NCBI GenBank assembly: GCA_018062105.1
Contig: JAGOSV010000023.1
Location: 1-33,082 of the forward strand
DNA length: 33,082 bases
Source: Sterolibacterium sp.
GTDB taxonomy: Bacteria > Pseudomonadota > Gammaproteobacteria > Burkholderiales > Rhodocyclaceae
Direction: 5' to 3'
The translations under genes were made by a program, and so were the position numbers. The notes under the pieces were generated by a model. It was not told the origin of the DNA, ran no database searches, and was given only the letters and a program-made list of their open reading frames with translations. Positions 8,489 through 16,217 of this stretch are shown here, in pieces (position 1 is the first letter of the stretch; each line of letters begins with the position of its first letter).

Positions 8489-9043
8489 TCAACGATAATG
8501 AATCGCCTCGATTTCGAGCTCACGCACCCCCTGTGGACTCTGGAAACGCACGATATCGCCCACTCGCGCCTTCATCAATGCTCGTGACAAAGGTGCGATC
8601 CAGCTGATACGCCCTACCGAAGCATCGGCCTCATCGATCCCGACGATCTGATATATCTGGCTGTGCCCATCGTCCGAATCAAGATCGATGATGGTCACCG
8701 TGGCACCAAAGAACACCTGCTCTAGATTCTCCTGCTCACAAGGATCAACCACTACTGCGTTTTCCAGACGCTTGGTCAGATAACGTATGCGCCGATCCAT
8801 CTCGCGCAGACGCTTCTTGCCATAGATGTAATCGCCATTCTCGGAACGATCGCCATTGCTGGCAGCCCAGGAAATCACCTGCACCAGAGCCGGTCGCTCC
8901 GTCTTGACGAGACGTTCGAATTCTTCACGCAAGGCACGATGACCCGGCGGCGTCATGTAATTGACCTGACCTGCCGGTAATTCAGGGAGCGGGGCGAGAT
9001 CGATGTCCTCGTCCTCAGTTTCACGGGTAAACGCCTTGCTCAT
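8489..9043 (-). CDS. greB: Transcription elongation factor GreB
   Basis: This 184-residue protein matches GreB: an N-terminal coiled-coil hairpin (YMTPPGHRALREEFERLV through MDRRIRYLTKRLENA) with acidic tip residues in NGDRSENGDYIYGKKRLRE, then the FKBP-like C-terminal domain (IYQIVGIDEADASVGRISWIAPLSRALM). The YIYGKKRLREMDRRI signature favours GreB over GreA. It binds the RNA polymerase secondary channel and stimulates transcript cleavage in backtracked complexes. An extra N-terminal acidic stretch of about 25 residues precedes the coiled coil. The gene lies 22 bp downstream of the kinase-HDOD gene, so the two may be co-transcribed. Confidence 0.95.
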   Translation of the reverse strand: MSKAFTRETEDEDIDLAPLPELPAGQVNYMTPPGHRALREEFERLVKTERPALVQVISWAASNGDRSENGDYIYGKKRLREMDRRIRYLTKRLENAVVVDPCEQENLEQVFFGATVTIIDLDSDDGHSQIYQIVGIDEADASVGRISWIAPLSRALMKARVGDIVRFQSPQGVRELEIEAIHYR

Positions 9044-9065
9044 GAGATCGCGGGAGCAGTGTCCC

Positions 9066-11540
9066 TCACCGCCCCTGCTTGATGGCCAGCAAGGCTTGAT
9101 TACGTAAGGTCTTGAGCAGGCTGAGCACCTGCGGTGGAATCATGATATCTCCGGCATGACGCCGGTCGCAGTAAATCATGGCCACCGGCGTTCCCTTCAG
9201 GATCAAGGGAAACAGCACGAATGTCTCGGCTGGCACCTTGCTGCGATACCACTCCGGGATGCGGTCACCGATATTGGGATCATTGATATCGCTGATGATC
9301 AGATCGATCCCCTTGAGTGCCGCTGCCCGGAAAACATCGGTATCCCCAGCCAGGGAAAAACGAAAATGCGGCACCATCTCACCAGTATCGGCACCAAACC
9401 CGAAACGCCCCATCATGGAATTGGTCTTGGCATCTCGCACGCACAACAACACCCGGTCAAACCGCATGGCGCGGTACATGGTTTCCAGGATGATGCGCAG
9501 CACGTCATTCAACGAAAAATCATCGACCAGAGAATTGCTGATGTCCTGTATCCCGGCAGCCAGCGTAGCCTGGGCATCCTCCGGCACATTGCCGCCGGAT
9601 GATGTCTGCGCTCCGTCCATCGCATCCGCCGCGTCCTGGGCACCTTCCTGAAGCGCAGCAAACCCCGTCCCTTCAGGGCTGCCCGCACCCATCATGACCG
9701 AACGGGTCCAGTCGCTCCCGTCTGCACCGTCCTCCGCCTGGCTGCCAGCCCCGGCCAGATGCGCCACCCCGCCGCCCCAGGCCAGGGCCTGACGGACAAA
9801 CTGGCTTTGTTTCAGGTTGATCTGCAGGCTAATGGCAATCTGCTCAAGCTCTCCGACTGCCTTTTGCATCAGCTCCTTGAACTGGCCATCCGGCAAACGG
9901 ATACCCGCTGCAAAACGACCCGATATCTGCTTCATTGCCTTGGCGCGCTCTTCCGGTGGTGTATTGGCGATGCTGTCGCACAGCTCATTGGAGAAGCAGG
10001 CCACCAGATGCACCATGGCATCGCGAGTGGCCGGCTTCTTGACCACCCCAGGCGGCATCGGGCGCATGCTCTCCACCATGGATTCCGGAAAACCCCAATA
10101 TCGGGCAATGGTGGCGCCCAACTCACCGAACGACGTCCCCAGCACCTGATAGGCCGCCGCTTCCTGGCTGCATTCCTTCTGCATCGACAGACGGCGGATT
10201 TCCTCGACCTCATCAGGAAAGTAGAACTGCACCAACAGGCGACCGAGATCGTGAAACATCGCGCAGATGAAGACTTCCTCGGTTTCGCGCAGGGACATCT
10301 TCAGGCCGATGTCGCGTCCCAAAAGACCGGACAGGTTGGCTTTCAGGAAAGATTCCTTGATCTGGGCGGCATTAGCCTTGTCCTTCAGATGCTCGAACAT
10401 CACCAGCGTCAGGGCGATGTTGCGCACGGCATCAAAACCCAGCACGACCACAGCCCGGGAGACAGTGCTGATAGTCCCCCCCCCGGATTGTCGATACACC
10501 GGAGAATTAACCAGACGCAAGATTTTGGCCGTCAGGGCGTAATCGCGCAGGATGGTATTGGACAGGCGATTGATACTTTCCTTGTCAGAGTTCGTGATGC
10601 GGTTGATGGCCGTCACCGAATCCGAAAGTGCCGGGAAATCGGTCTTGTGGCGCATCCGGCGCAGCAAGAAATCCACCACCGCCTCCTGCTTCTCCCGCCC
10701 GGAGCCAACCTCGCCGTCAGACAGGGCATCGGGAGGATTGACGTAGTCACGCAATGCCTGCGCCATCTGGGCCGCATCCTGATAGCGCTTGGCTGGCTCA
10801 GGATCAACCGCCTTGAGGGCGATGGCCGCCATGCGCTCGTCAATCGCCCACTCCTCTTTCAGACGGACGGGCTGCTCGGTGATACTGGCCAGCATCGCCG
10901 GCACACTGGTCGCCAACCGGACACGCTGCCCGGCCAGCATCTCGATCAGAACCAGCCCGATGGCATAAATGTCCGAACGCTCATCACTAGTGCGATCCCG
11001 GACATACTCGGGTGCCATGTAAGGCAAGGTTCCCATCAGCGTCTGGTTTTTGCCCGCCTCACCATTGGGCTTTCCGGCCGCCCGCATTGCGATGCCAAAA
11101 TCCATGACCCGCGGCGCACCCTTGCTGTCGATGATGATATTGGAAGGCTTCAAGTCGCGATGGATGATGCTCTGGCCATGAGCCTCGGCCAGGGCATCGA
11201 GCACCGGTGCCAGGATGGTAGCGCCCCGTATCGAGTCAAGCGGACCTTTCCGCAGTACTTGCGCCAGGCTTTCCCCTGCGATGTATTCAAAGACCAGGTA
11301 GGGATCCCCGTCCTGCTCACCGGCCTCGAAGATCGGCACGATATTGGTGTGACGCAATTTGCTGACCATGCGTGCCTCGGCCAGCAAATGCGCGCTGAGG
11401 CGACGGTCTGCCTCGACAAAATGCAGGGTTTTGATGGCCACCTCGCGCTGCAGATGAGGATCGTTGCACAGATAAACCACGCTCTGTGCCCCGCGTCCCA
11501 GCTCGCGCACCACTTCAAAACGTCCGATTTTCTTCATCAT
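9066..11540 (-). CDS. Ser/Thr protein kinase - HDOD - GAF fusion protein
   Basis: This is an 824-residue cytoplasmic protein. Residues 7 to about 265 form a Hanks-type kinase with all key elements: glycine loop GRGAQS, Lys37 in VAIK, HRDLKPSN 127-134, DFG 147-149, APE 176-178. Residues about 285-495 form an HDOD domain (FPALSDSVTAINRITN, LRLVNSPVY, RAVVVLGFDAVRNIAL, FHDLGRLL). A low-complexity linker rich in Gly, Ala and Asp follows, then a GAF domain at about 650-810 (FDRVLLCVRDAKTNSMMGRFGFG). HDOD domains are non-catalytic relatives of HD-GYP found in signalling proteins. The architecture suggests a kinase whose activity is tuned by a GAF ligand and by partner binding to HDOD. No transmembrane segment is present. 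The start has a tandem ATGATG with GCAGG upstream. Confidence 0.92.
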   Translation of the reverse strand: MMKKIGRFEVVRELGRGAQSVVYLCNDPHLQREVAIKTLHFVEADRRLSAHLLAEARMVSKLRHTNIVPIFEAGEQDGDPYLVFEYIAGESLAQVLRKGPLDSIRGATILAPVLDALAEAHGQSIIHRDLKPSNIIIDSKGAPRVMDFGIAMRAAGKPNGEAGKNQTLMGTLPYMAPEYVRDRTSDERSDIYAIGLVLIEMLAGQRVRLATSVPAMLASITEQPVRLKEEWAIDERMAAIALKAVDPEPAKRYQDAAQMAQALRDYVNPPDALSDGEVGSGREKQEAVVDFLLRRMRHKTDFPALSDSVTAINRITNSDKESINRLSNTILRDYALTAKILRLVNSPVYRQSGGGTISTVSRAVVVLGFDAVRNIALTLVMFEHLKDKANAAQIKESFLKANLSGLLGRDIGLKMSLRETEEVFICAMFHDLGRLLVQFYFPDEVEEIRRLSMQKECSQEAAAYQVLGTSFGELGATIARYWGFPESMVESMRPMPPGVVKKPATRDAMVHLVACFSNELCDSIANTPPEERAKAMKQISGRFAAGIRLPDGQFKELMQKAVGELEQIAISLQINLKQSQFVRQALAWGGGVAHLAGAGSQAEDGADGSDWTRSVMMGAGSPEGTGFAALQEGAQDAADAMDGAQTSSGGNVPEDAQATLAAGIQDISNSLVDDFSLNDVLRIILETMYRAMRFDRVLLCVRDAKTNSMMGRFGFGADTGEMVPHFRFSLAGDTDVFRAAALKGIDLIISDINDPNIGDRIPEWYRSKVPAETFVLFPLILKGTPVAMIYCDRRHAGDIMIPPQVLSLLKTLRNQALLAIKQGR

Positions 11541-11955
11541 CCTGCAATCATTGCACCATATCGTGGCGTCGTGGCGTCGCAGCGTCGTAGCATCGTGTCG
11601 TACCGCACCACACCGTATTGCCCATCACATCACATGCCCTGCGCGCCACAGAATCCACAGGACAACCACAACCCACGCACTATAGCGTAATCACCCCAAG
11701 GCCGTGCAGCCACGCCGGCATTACGGACTCTGACCGAGACCTCATCGACGGAACAAATAGGGATTTACATATCATTTCCATGGACTACACTCAAAATCGT
11801 GACTGCCTCGACCGCAACAGCCTGCAACGGCTCGACAACAGTCTTGCCACCAGGCTCGAAACATCACCTGTCGGGCTCCAGTCACCGCTCATGAACGACA
11901 GAGTTGCTGCCTGCACAACTCCTGCATATTCCAACCCTCTTCCATGGAGGACAGC
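11541..11955. other. Divergent intergenic region with short tandem repeats
   Basis: These 415 bp separate the kinase gene (minus) from the CBS gene (plus). Bases 11560-11625 are a run of degenerate repeats around GTGGCGTCGTGGCGTCGCAG, then CATCGTGTCGTACCGCACC-like units. The remainder should hold both promoters, but I could not assign convincing -35/-10 pairs, and no open frame in it looks coding. Confidence 0.5.
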
Positions 11956-12426
11956 ATGAGAGCCATTTCCCACATCCTGAAAGAAAAGCCCTGCGCCACA
12001 GTTTATGCCACCGAGCCGGGTGCCACTGTTTTTGAGGCCCTGCAACTCATGGCCGAGAAAAATGTCGGTGCCGTGCTGGTCATGGAAGGAGAAAGCATCG
12101 TCGGCATCCTGTCCGAACGTGACTACGCCCGCAAGATCGCCCTGCAGGACCTTTCCTCCAGAACGACGCAGGTTCGGCAGATCATGTCCTCCCCCGTGGT
12201 GTTCGTGACACCGGAACAGACCAACGAAGAGTGCATGACGCTGATGACCAATGGCCGTCTGCGCCATCTGCCGGTACTTCAGGAAGGACGGCTGGTGGGC
12301 ATGATCTCCATCGGTGACCTGGTCAAGGACATCATCGCCGAACTCGAATTCTCCAACAGTCAGCTGGTGCACTACATCAGCGGTAGCCACGGCTCCATCG
12401 GCCATTTTCCGCACCATCTGCTTTAA
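11956..12426 (+). CDS. Tandem CBS-domain protein
   Basis: This is a 156-residue protein. I chose ATG 11956 because GGAGG lies at the right distance before it; an ATG four codons upstream overlaps that site. Two CBS domains fill the protein: about residues 8-65 (ATVFEALQLMAEKNVGAVLVM ... GILSERDYARKI) and about 75-135 (MTLMTNGRLRHLPVL ... GMISIGDLVKDII). Such stand-alone CBS pairs bind adenine nucleotides and act as energy or redox sensors; the binding partner here is unknown. The C-terminal tail (HYISGSHGSIGHFPHHLL) is His-rich. It stands alone, with 196 bp to the next gene. Confidence 0.88.
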   Translation: MRAISHILKEKPCATVYATEPGATVFEALQLMAEKNVGAVLVMEGESIVGILSERDYARKIALQDLSSRTTQVRQIMSSPVVFVTPEQTNEECMTLMTNGRLRHLPVLQEGRLVGMISIGDLVKDIIAELEFSNSQLVHYISGSHGSIGHFPHHLL

Positions 12427-12622
12427 AGAACGACCAGACGAGGACGGACCACGATTCCGTCCCTGTCAGGTGCCCCCGTCCGCAGGCGGGCCGGATGATG
12501 AACGAAACAAACGACCCGCAGGAAGCACGCCTGCCGCATCGCCGTAGCCACCAGAAATATCCCGGGAGGTCGAAGAAGAACCGATCCGGTCAAAAAAACG
12601 AAAGAACGAGGAGATCAGGATC

Positions 12623-12970
12623 ATGGACAGACCAACCACCCACTGCCTGGCGAAATTCTGCGTCGACCAAAGCCATTGTTTTGAGGCACAGGACTGGTTG
12701 CACCTAGACAGTATCGACCCAAAGTCCGTCGCACTGGCGGCGCGCTACCTGTCGATGACGAGCTGGTATGGCCACGAAGAAATACTGGCAGATATTGCCG
12801 ACCGTATCGAGCCGTCCCGTTGCAATGACAGTGCCTGTCTGTGTCGTGAGGCGGAGCAGATCGGCTTCGATCTGCCCTACTTCTCCTACACGGTTCGTCT
12901 CGGCCTCACCCAGACACGCCGGCAAACGCAGAACCTTTGGAACCCCATCCTGGCCGCGGCCTGCCTGTAA
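12623..12970 (+). CDS. Hypothetical Cys-containing protein
   Basis: This is a 115-residue protein starting at ATG 12623, preceded by GGAGATCAGG. It has seven Cys: 8, 13, 19, then 67, 72 and 74 in a CNDSACLC motif, and 114. The motif could hold a metal or cluster, but no family is recognised. No signal peptide or membrane segment is seen. It converges on the FmdE-like gene, with 28 bp between them. It sits between the CBS gene and the NO-response island and may belong to neither. Coding status rests on the ribosome binding site and a sensible composition. Confidence 0.55.
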   Translation: MDRPTTHCLAKFCVDQSHCFEAQDWLHLDSIDPKSVALAARYLSMTSWYGHEEILADIADRIEPSRCNDSACLCREAEQIGFDLPYFSYTVRLGLTQTRRQTQNLWNPILAAACL

Positions 12971-12998
12971 AAAAGAAGCGGTTACTCCTGTTACTCCT

Positions 12999-13610
12999 TT
13001 ATCCCACCGGTTGCACGACGAATACTGCTTCGTCATTGCCATGCTCCAGCAGCAGGCTGCGCACCCGCGCCTGCCAGAGCACACCAAACCGCTGCGACTG
13101 CTCCTTGCTACCAGTACCTTTCAAGCATTGCTGCATCAGGGTCAGCATCTCCGGGTCAGCCGGAACCTGACGCGGATCCGCTGCGGCATCCACTGCTGCG
13201 CCCGTATCGGTGCGGGTATAGCGCATCTCCAACGGAATTCCAACATTGAATGCCATCAGGCGGCGGCGGTCAAAGCGCCCGGCCAGCCCCTTGAAACCGG
13301 TATCGACCGTCGCCCCGGTCAACATCGAAACGACATTGGCCACAACGCCCGTCACCCCCTCCAAGACATCCTGGCGGAACGCCACGTGAATGGCTCCGCG
13401 CTCCGGTAGTTCCTCACCATACAGGGCATGCAACGCCCGCCGCGTCAGCCAGTAGGCACCGGCAACAGTCGGACAGGAATGTCCGGCCAGTTTGACAACA
13501 TCGGGGTAGCCATATTCAATCACCCCACCCGCACAAGCCCCCAGAAATTCGGCCAAAGGGTCACGCACGGTCAGCGTGGGAACTTGCGAAAAAAACTCAG
13601 GGATTTGCAT
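12999..13610 (-). CDS. FmdE-like (formylmethanofuran dehydrogenase subunit E domain) protein
   Basis: This is a 203-residue protein starting at ATG 13610 with AAGGAG six bases upstream. A further ATG nine codons upstream was rejected because it lacks a site. The segment KLAGHSCPTVAGAYWLTRRALHALYG followed by GAIHVAF resembles the FmdE domain, whose His and Cys near the N-terminus bind zinc. The assignment is by eye and tentative. FmdE-domain proteins occur far outside methanogens without a settled role. It is the last gene of the leftward arm of the NO island and overlaps nnrS by 14 bp, which implies coupled expression. Confidence 0.6.
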   Translation of the reverse strand: MQIPEFFSQVPTLTVRDPLAEFLGACAGGVIEYGYPDVVKLAGHSCPTVAGAYWLTRRALHALYGEELPERGAIHVAFRQDVLEGVTGVVANVVSMLTGATVDTGFKGLAGRFDRRRLMAFNVGIPLEMRYTRTDTGAAVDAAADPRQVPADPEMLTLMQQCLKGTGSKEQSQRFGVLWQARVRSLLLEHGNDEAVFVVQPVG

Positions 13611-14715
13611 GAGAAACTCCTTGTGTCGAGTAAACACGGCTACGCACGGCCGCCGTCAGCATGGTGCCGACGAACAAGGCCAGAGCCAGGCCGTTGCCCA
13701 AGGCCGCCCAGCCCCGCAACTGGGGCAGCGCATCAAACAGGGCATCTCCCAGCACCCGCAACAGCAACGATGCATGCAGTACCAGCAAGGGAATATAAAA
13801 AAACGGGTGGTAACCGATACGGATCCGGGCAACCGCTGGCAGGATGATAGGTGCATGACCAAAAATCATCGAAAACACAAAGCCGAGAAAAACAGTGTGC
13901 AAGGCGGCATCGCGCAAGGGAGTCCCGGCCTGTGCCACATCCAGCCCACCGGCCAGAGCCAGCACGCCGCCCAGCATCAGCCAGACATAGCCCGCCAGCA
14001 GACAGCTGGCCACGAAGCGGGTCAACCCTGCCTGCTTCACCGTGCGCCGGGCAATGTCACAACGCAGCAGCCAAAGCGCCAAGGCCAGCAAACCCGCACC
14101 GAAGAGCCGCAAGCTCACCGCCGCCGACCAGAACGCCCCCACCAGACCCAACAGGCAGCCCACCACGATAGCCATAAAAACGTGCCGCCGGGTAGTACTC
14201 ATGGGCAAAAAACGGGTCAGTTCCAAACGTTCCCCAGCAATCGTCAGCACCAGGAAAGCCATCCACCATGGGACGGCCAGTGTCATCAGCCCCGTCAGCC
14301 ACCAACTCAGGTTCCCCACCAGCCAGCACAGTGCCCCCAGAGCCAGTGTCGCCAGATACTGCGCCGGCTGACGCAGAAAAAGCCACAGGCTGCCCGTCGA
14401 CAAAACAGCTGCTGCCAAAATCATCAACAGATGAACCACCCACATGGGCATCGCAGCCACCAGCGCCAGGCCGCTCAAACCTGCACTCAAGGGCGCGAGA
14501 TAAGCCCAGCGCCGACCCAAGGCCACGGCACGCTCCAGGCTGATGACCGTTCCCAGAAAAGCAGGAATCATCAACGCACCGTGCGCACCTGCCTGTGCCG
14601 CCGCCAACTCCGGAACAGGCAGAGGTGCGGCCAGACGCACCAGCCCGGCCAGCACGCCCAGAACCAGCGCCACACCCCCCAGCAGCAGCAAGGGCAGACG
14701 TGCGAACGGTGACAC
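13597..14715 (-). CDS. nnrS: NnrS family membrane protein
   Basis: This 372-residue, extremely hydrophobic protein has about eleven transmembrane helices and a GTG start at 14715 with AAGAGG upstream. NnrS-type features are AHGALMIPAFLGTVISLERAVALG near the N-terminus, DAALHTVFLGFVFSMIFGHAPIILPAVAR, and His residues at predicted membrane interfaces. The family is haem- and copper-binding and is repeatedly found in NO-responsive regulons of denitrifiers, where it protects against nitrosative stress. It is placed between a DUF2249 gene (9 bp upstream) and the FmdE-like gene (overlapping), in an operon with a predicted NsrR site at its head. Confidence 0.85.
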   Translation of the reverse strand: MSPFARLPLLLLGGVALVLGVLAGLVRLAAPLPVPELAAAQAGAHGALMIPAFLGTVISLERAVALGRRWAYLAPLSAGLSGLALVAAMPMWVVHLLMILAAAVLSTGSLWLFLRQPAQYLATLALGALCWLVGNLSWWLTGLMTLAVPWWMAFLVLTIAGERLELTRFLPMSTTRRHVFMAIVVGCLLGLVGAFWSAAVSLRLFGAGLLALALWLLRCDIARRTVKQAGLTRFVASCLLAGYVWLMLGGVLALAGGLDVAQAGTPLRDAALHTVFLGFVFSMIFGHAPIILPAVARIRIGYHPFFYIPLLVLHASLLLRVLGDALFDALPQLRGWAALGNGLALALFVGTMLTAAVRSRVYSTQGVSHANP

Positions 14716-14724
14716 AGCCGCCTC

Positions 14725-15009
14725 TTATACCGCCTGGCTGCAGCACGGTGAAGCCACTGCCGGCTTCACCGCCTTGCCGATACGCACCCGCCAGACCTCA
14801 GGGCCTTGCTCCAGATAGTCCCAGGTAAACTCCCCGCGCGATTCAGAGTGAAACTGGTAGAACAAGGGCTTGGGGTCGTGGTCATTGACCAGCAGCAAGC
14901 CTTCCCCTGGCGCCAGGCCGTCGAAGGTGCTGAAAATCAAGGGGTGACGCTCACGCGGTGCGATCGAACGTACATCAATCGTGGTCTTGAAGCCCTCAGT
15001 CGTGCTCAT
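14725..15009 (-). CDS. DUF2249 domain protein (leftward copy)
   Basis: This is a 94-residue protein starting at ATG 15009 with GGAG upstream. The DUF2249 core is clear: TIDVRSIAPRERHPLIFSTFDGL, GEGLLLVNDHDPKPLFYQF and FTWDYLEQGPEVWRVRIGK. A vicinal CC occurs near the C-terminus (SPCCSQAV). The fold is TusA-like and the function is unsettled, but these proteins cluster with hemerythrins, NnrS and NO-reductase genes. A paralogue (16218-16514) sits on the other side of the nsrR-like gene. It is 87 bp downstream of the MIP18-like gene and 9 bp upstream of nnrS. Confidence 0.88.
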   Translation of the reverse strand: MSTTEGFKTTIDVRSIAPRERHPLIFSTFDGLAPGEGLLLVNDHDPKPLFYQFHSESRGEFTWDYLEQGPEVWRVRIGKAVKPAVASPCCSQAV

Positions 15010-15096
15010 GAAATTCTCCAGAAAATGAAAGATCAGGAAAATGGCGTCCTCACGGAAACCATCGGGCAAGGACGCCCACCCTGCATCGCTCCTCTT

Positions 15097-15423
15097 TCAC
15101 CAGCCATAGTGCTGCCGCGCTTCCTCGCTCATCATTTTGGGGCTCCATGGTGGCTCCCAGACCAGACGAACCACCACCACACTGTCTTCCGGCAGCACGG
15201 AGCGCATGACCGTCTCGACATCCTCGACGATCATCTCACCCATCGGACAAGCCGGTGAAGTCATGGTCATCTCGATCACGAGTGTTGCCCCCTCCTCTTC
15301 ATAAGCAACGCAATACACCAATCCGAGATCGACAATATTCATGCCGACTTCAGGGTCGATCACGCGGCGCAGCGACGCTCGCAAAGATTCAATATCGGGG
15401 AATCCGTCAGGAATGGTGCTCAT
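15097..15423 (-). CDS. MIP18/PaaD-like (DUF59) metal-sulfur cluster assembly protein
   Basis: This is a 108-residue protein with the MIP18 signature: LRASLRRVIDPEVGMNIVDLGLVY, then IEMTMTSPACPMGEMIVEDVE with its conserved Cys, and VRLVWEPPWSPKMMSEEAR at the end. The family assists Fe-S cluster assembly or repair (SufT, PaaD). The start is uncertain: 15423 gives the usual family N-terminus, while ATGs at 15450 and 15471 would add a repetitive DTTDTTDA stretch. None has a strong ribosome binding site. It is first in the leftward NO-island operon, which suggests repair of NO-damaged Fe-S centres. Confidence 0.85.
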   Translation of the reverse strand: MSTIPDGFPDIESLRASLRRVIDPEVGMNIVDLGLVYCVAYEEEGATLVIEMTMTSPACPMGEMIVEDVETVMRSVLPEDSVVVVRLVWEPPWSPKMMSEEARQHYGW

Positions 15424-15506
15424 GGCGTCCGTGGTGTCCGTAGTGTCCATGGTCTTTGAAAGATGCATCAACGATGCAGCTACAGACTAGCACCCGTGAC
15501 AACAAA

Positions 15507-15529
15507 AAGCAATATAAAAAATACCGTTT
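15507..15529 (-). promoter_or_regulatory. NsrR-like operator upstream of the MIP18-DUF2249-nnrS operon
   Basis: A 23-bp window reads AAGCAATATAA-a-AAATACCGTTT on the plus strand. By my count it matches the known NsrR consensus (AAGATGYATTT-n-AAATRCATCTT) at 14 of 22 positions, best in the right half. It is about 85-105 bp upstream of the chosen start codon, a promoter-like location. Confidence 0.45.
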
Positions 15530-15636
15530 AATTCGCCCAGCAACGCCATGGCGACGCCTCCGGTCGCTATCACCGTAATACCACGGCACCACCCGACACC
15601 CCCAAAAGTGCGGTGATGGTCATGGCATCCCGGAGA

Positions 15637-16107
15637 TTACGATGTCGGGGAAGTGCGGGTGGAACGTCGAGTTTTGACCGGGTTCAGCAATTTCACCATG
15701 CTCCCCCCCTGCCCCATCAGGTCGGCCAGCGTGTACTCGTCGAGCTTGTCATAAAACGCGGCAAAGGCACTTTCCAGTATCCCGCTCAGCTGACAGGCTG
15801 GTGCAATGCAGCAGGCCATCTTGTCGCTGCCCATGCACTCAACGATGGGGGCCTCTCCCTCACTGGAACGCACTACGGCCCCCAGGCGTATCCTGCTGGC
15901 CGGGCCCGCCAGGCGGATGCCACCGCCCTTGCCGCGCATCGAATCGACAAAACCGTTGCGAGCAAGCTGATGAACGACCTTCATCAGATGATTTTCAGAA
16001 ATGCCATAGGCCGTCGCCACCTCGGGAATAGTGGCCTGCCGGTCTGGATCCAGAGCCAGATACATCAGGACACGCAAGGTGTAGTCCGTAAAGGTGGTCA
16101 TCCTCAT
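15637..16107 (-). CDS. nsrR: Rrf2-family NO-sensing repressor, NsrR-like
   Basis: This is a 156-residue protein. The N-terminus (MTTFTDYTLRVLMYLA) and the winged helix (TIPEVATAYGISENHLMKVVHQLARNGFVDSMRGKGGGIRLA) are typical of NsrR. Cys at 91, 99, 100 and 105 (VEC...ACCIAPACQL) fit the three-Cys site that holds the [Fe-S] cluster in NsrR; either 99 or 100 could be the middle ligand. NO nitrosylates this cluster and lifts repression. The ATG at 16107 has GGTGA upstream. The C-terminus is extended and basic (KTRRSTRTSPTS). It lies between the two arms of the island and should control both and itself. Confidence 0.88.
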   Translation of the reverse strand: MRMTTFTDYTLRVLMYLALDPDRQATIPEVATAYGISENHLMKVVHQLARNGFVDSMRGKGGGIRLAGPASRIRLGAVVRSSEGEAPIVECMGSDKMACCIAPACQLSGILESAFAAFYDKLDEYTLADLMGQGGSMVKLLNPVKTRRSTRTSPTS

Positions 16108-16120
16108 ATCAATTCACCGT

Positions 16121-16143
16121 AAGATGTGCAATAAATATTGCTT
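16121..16143. promoter_or_regulatory. NsrR-like operator 1 in the nsrR/DUF2249 divergent region
   Basis: AAGATGTGCAA-t-AAATATTGCTT is 23 bp and matches the NsrR consensus at 15 of 22 positions, including an intact AAGATG left end. It contains the perfect inverted repeat GCAATA-aa-TATTGC. It lies 14-36 bp upstream of the nsrR start, suited to autorepression. Confidence 0.6.
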
Positions 16144-16167
16144 TACTGACGCCCAACTGCTAGCATC

Positions 16168-16190
16168 AAGGTACGCAGTAAATATACCTT
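16168..16190. promoter_or_regulatory. NsrR-like operator 2 in the nsrR/DUF2249 divergent region
   Basis: AAGGTACGCAG-t-AAATATACCTT is 23 bp with AAGGTA/TACCTT outer arms and a right half matching 9 of 11 consensus bases. It is centred 47 bp from operator 1 and 28-50 bp upstream of the DUF2249 start at 16218, so it would control the rightward arm. Confidence 0.55.
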
Positions 16191-16217
16191 ATGTCACCAC
16201 TAAATGAGAGGTTTGTC

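Noticed and set aside
9759-11690. A very long (643-codon) plus-strand frame opposite the kinase-HDOD gene
   Set aside because: It is an antisense shadow: the minus strand encodes a protein with complete kinase, HDOD and GAF motifs, whereas this frame is His/Gln/Arg-rich without domains.
12495-12707. A 70-codon plus-strand frame ahead of the hypothetical Cys-containing gene
   Set aside because: It overlaps the better-supported gene at 12623, lacks a ribosome binding site and has an Arg/Ser/His-rich composition typical of non-coding GC-rich frames.
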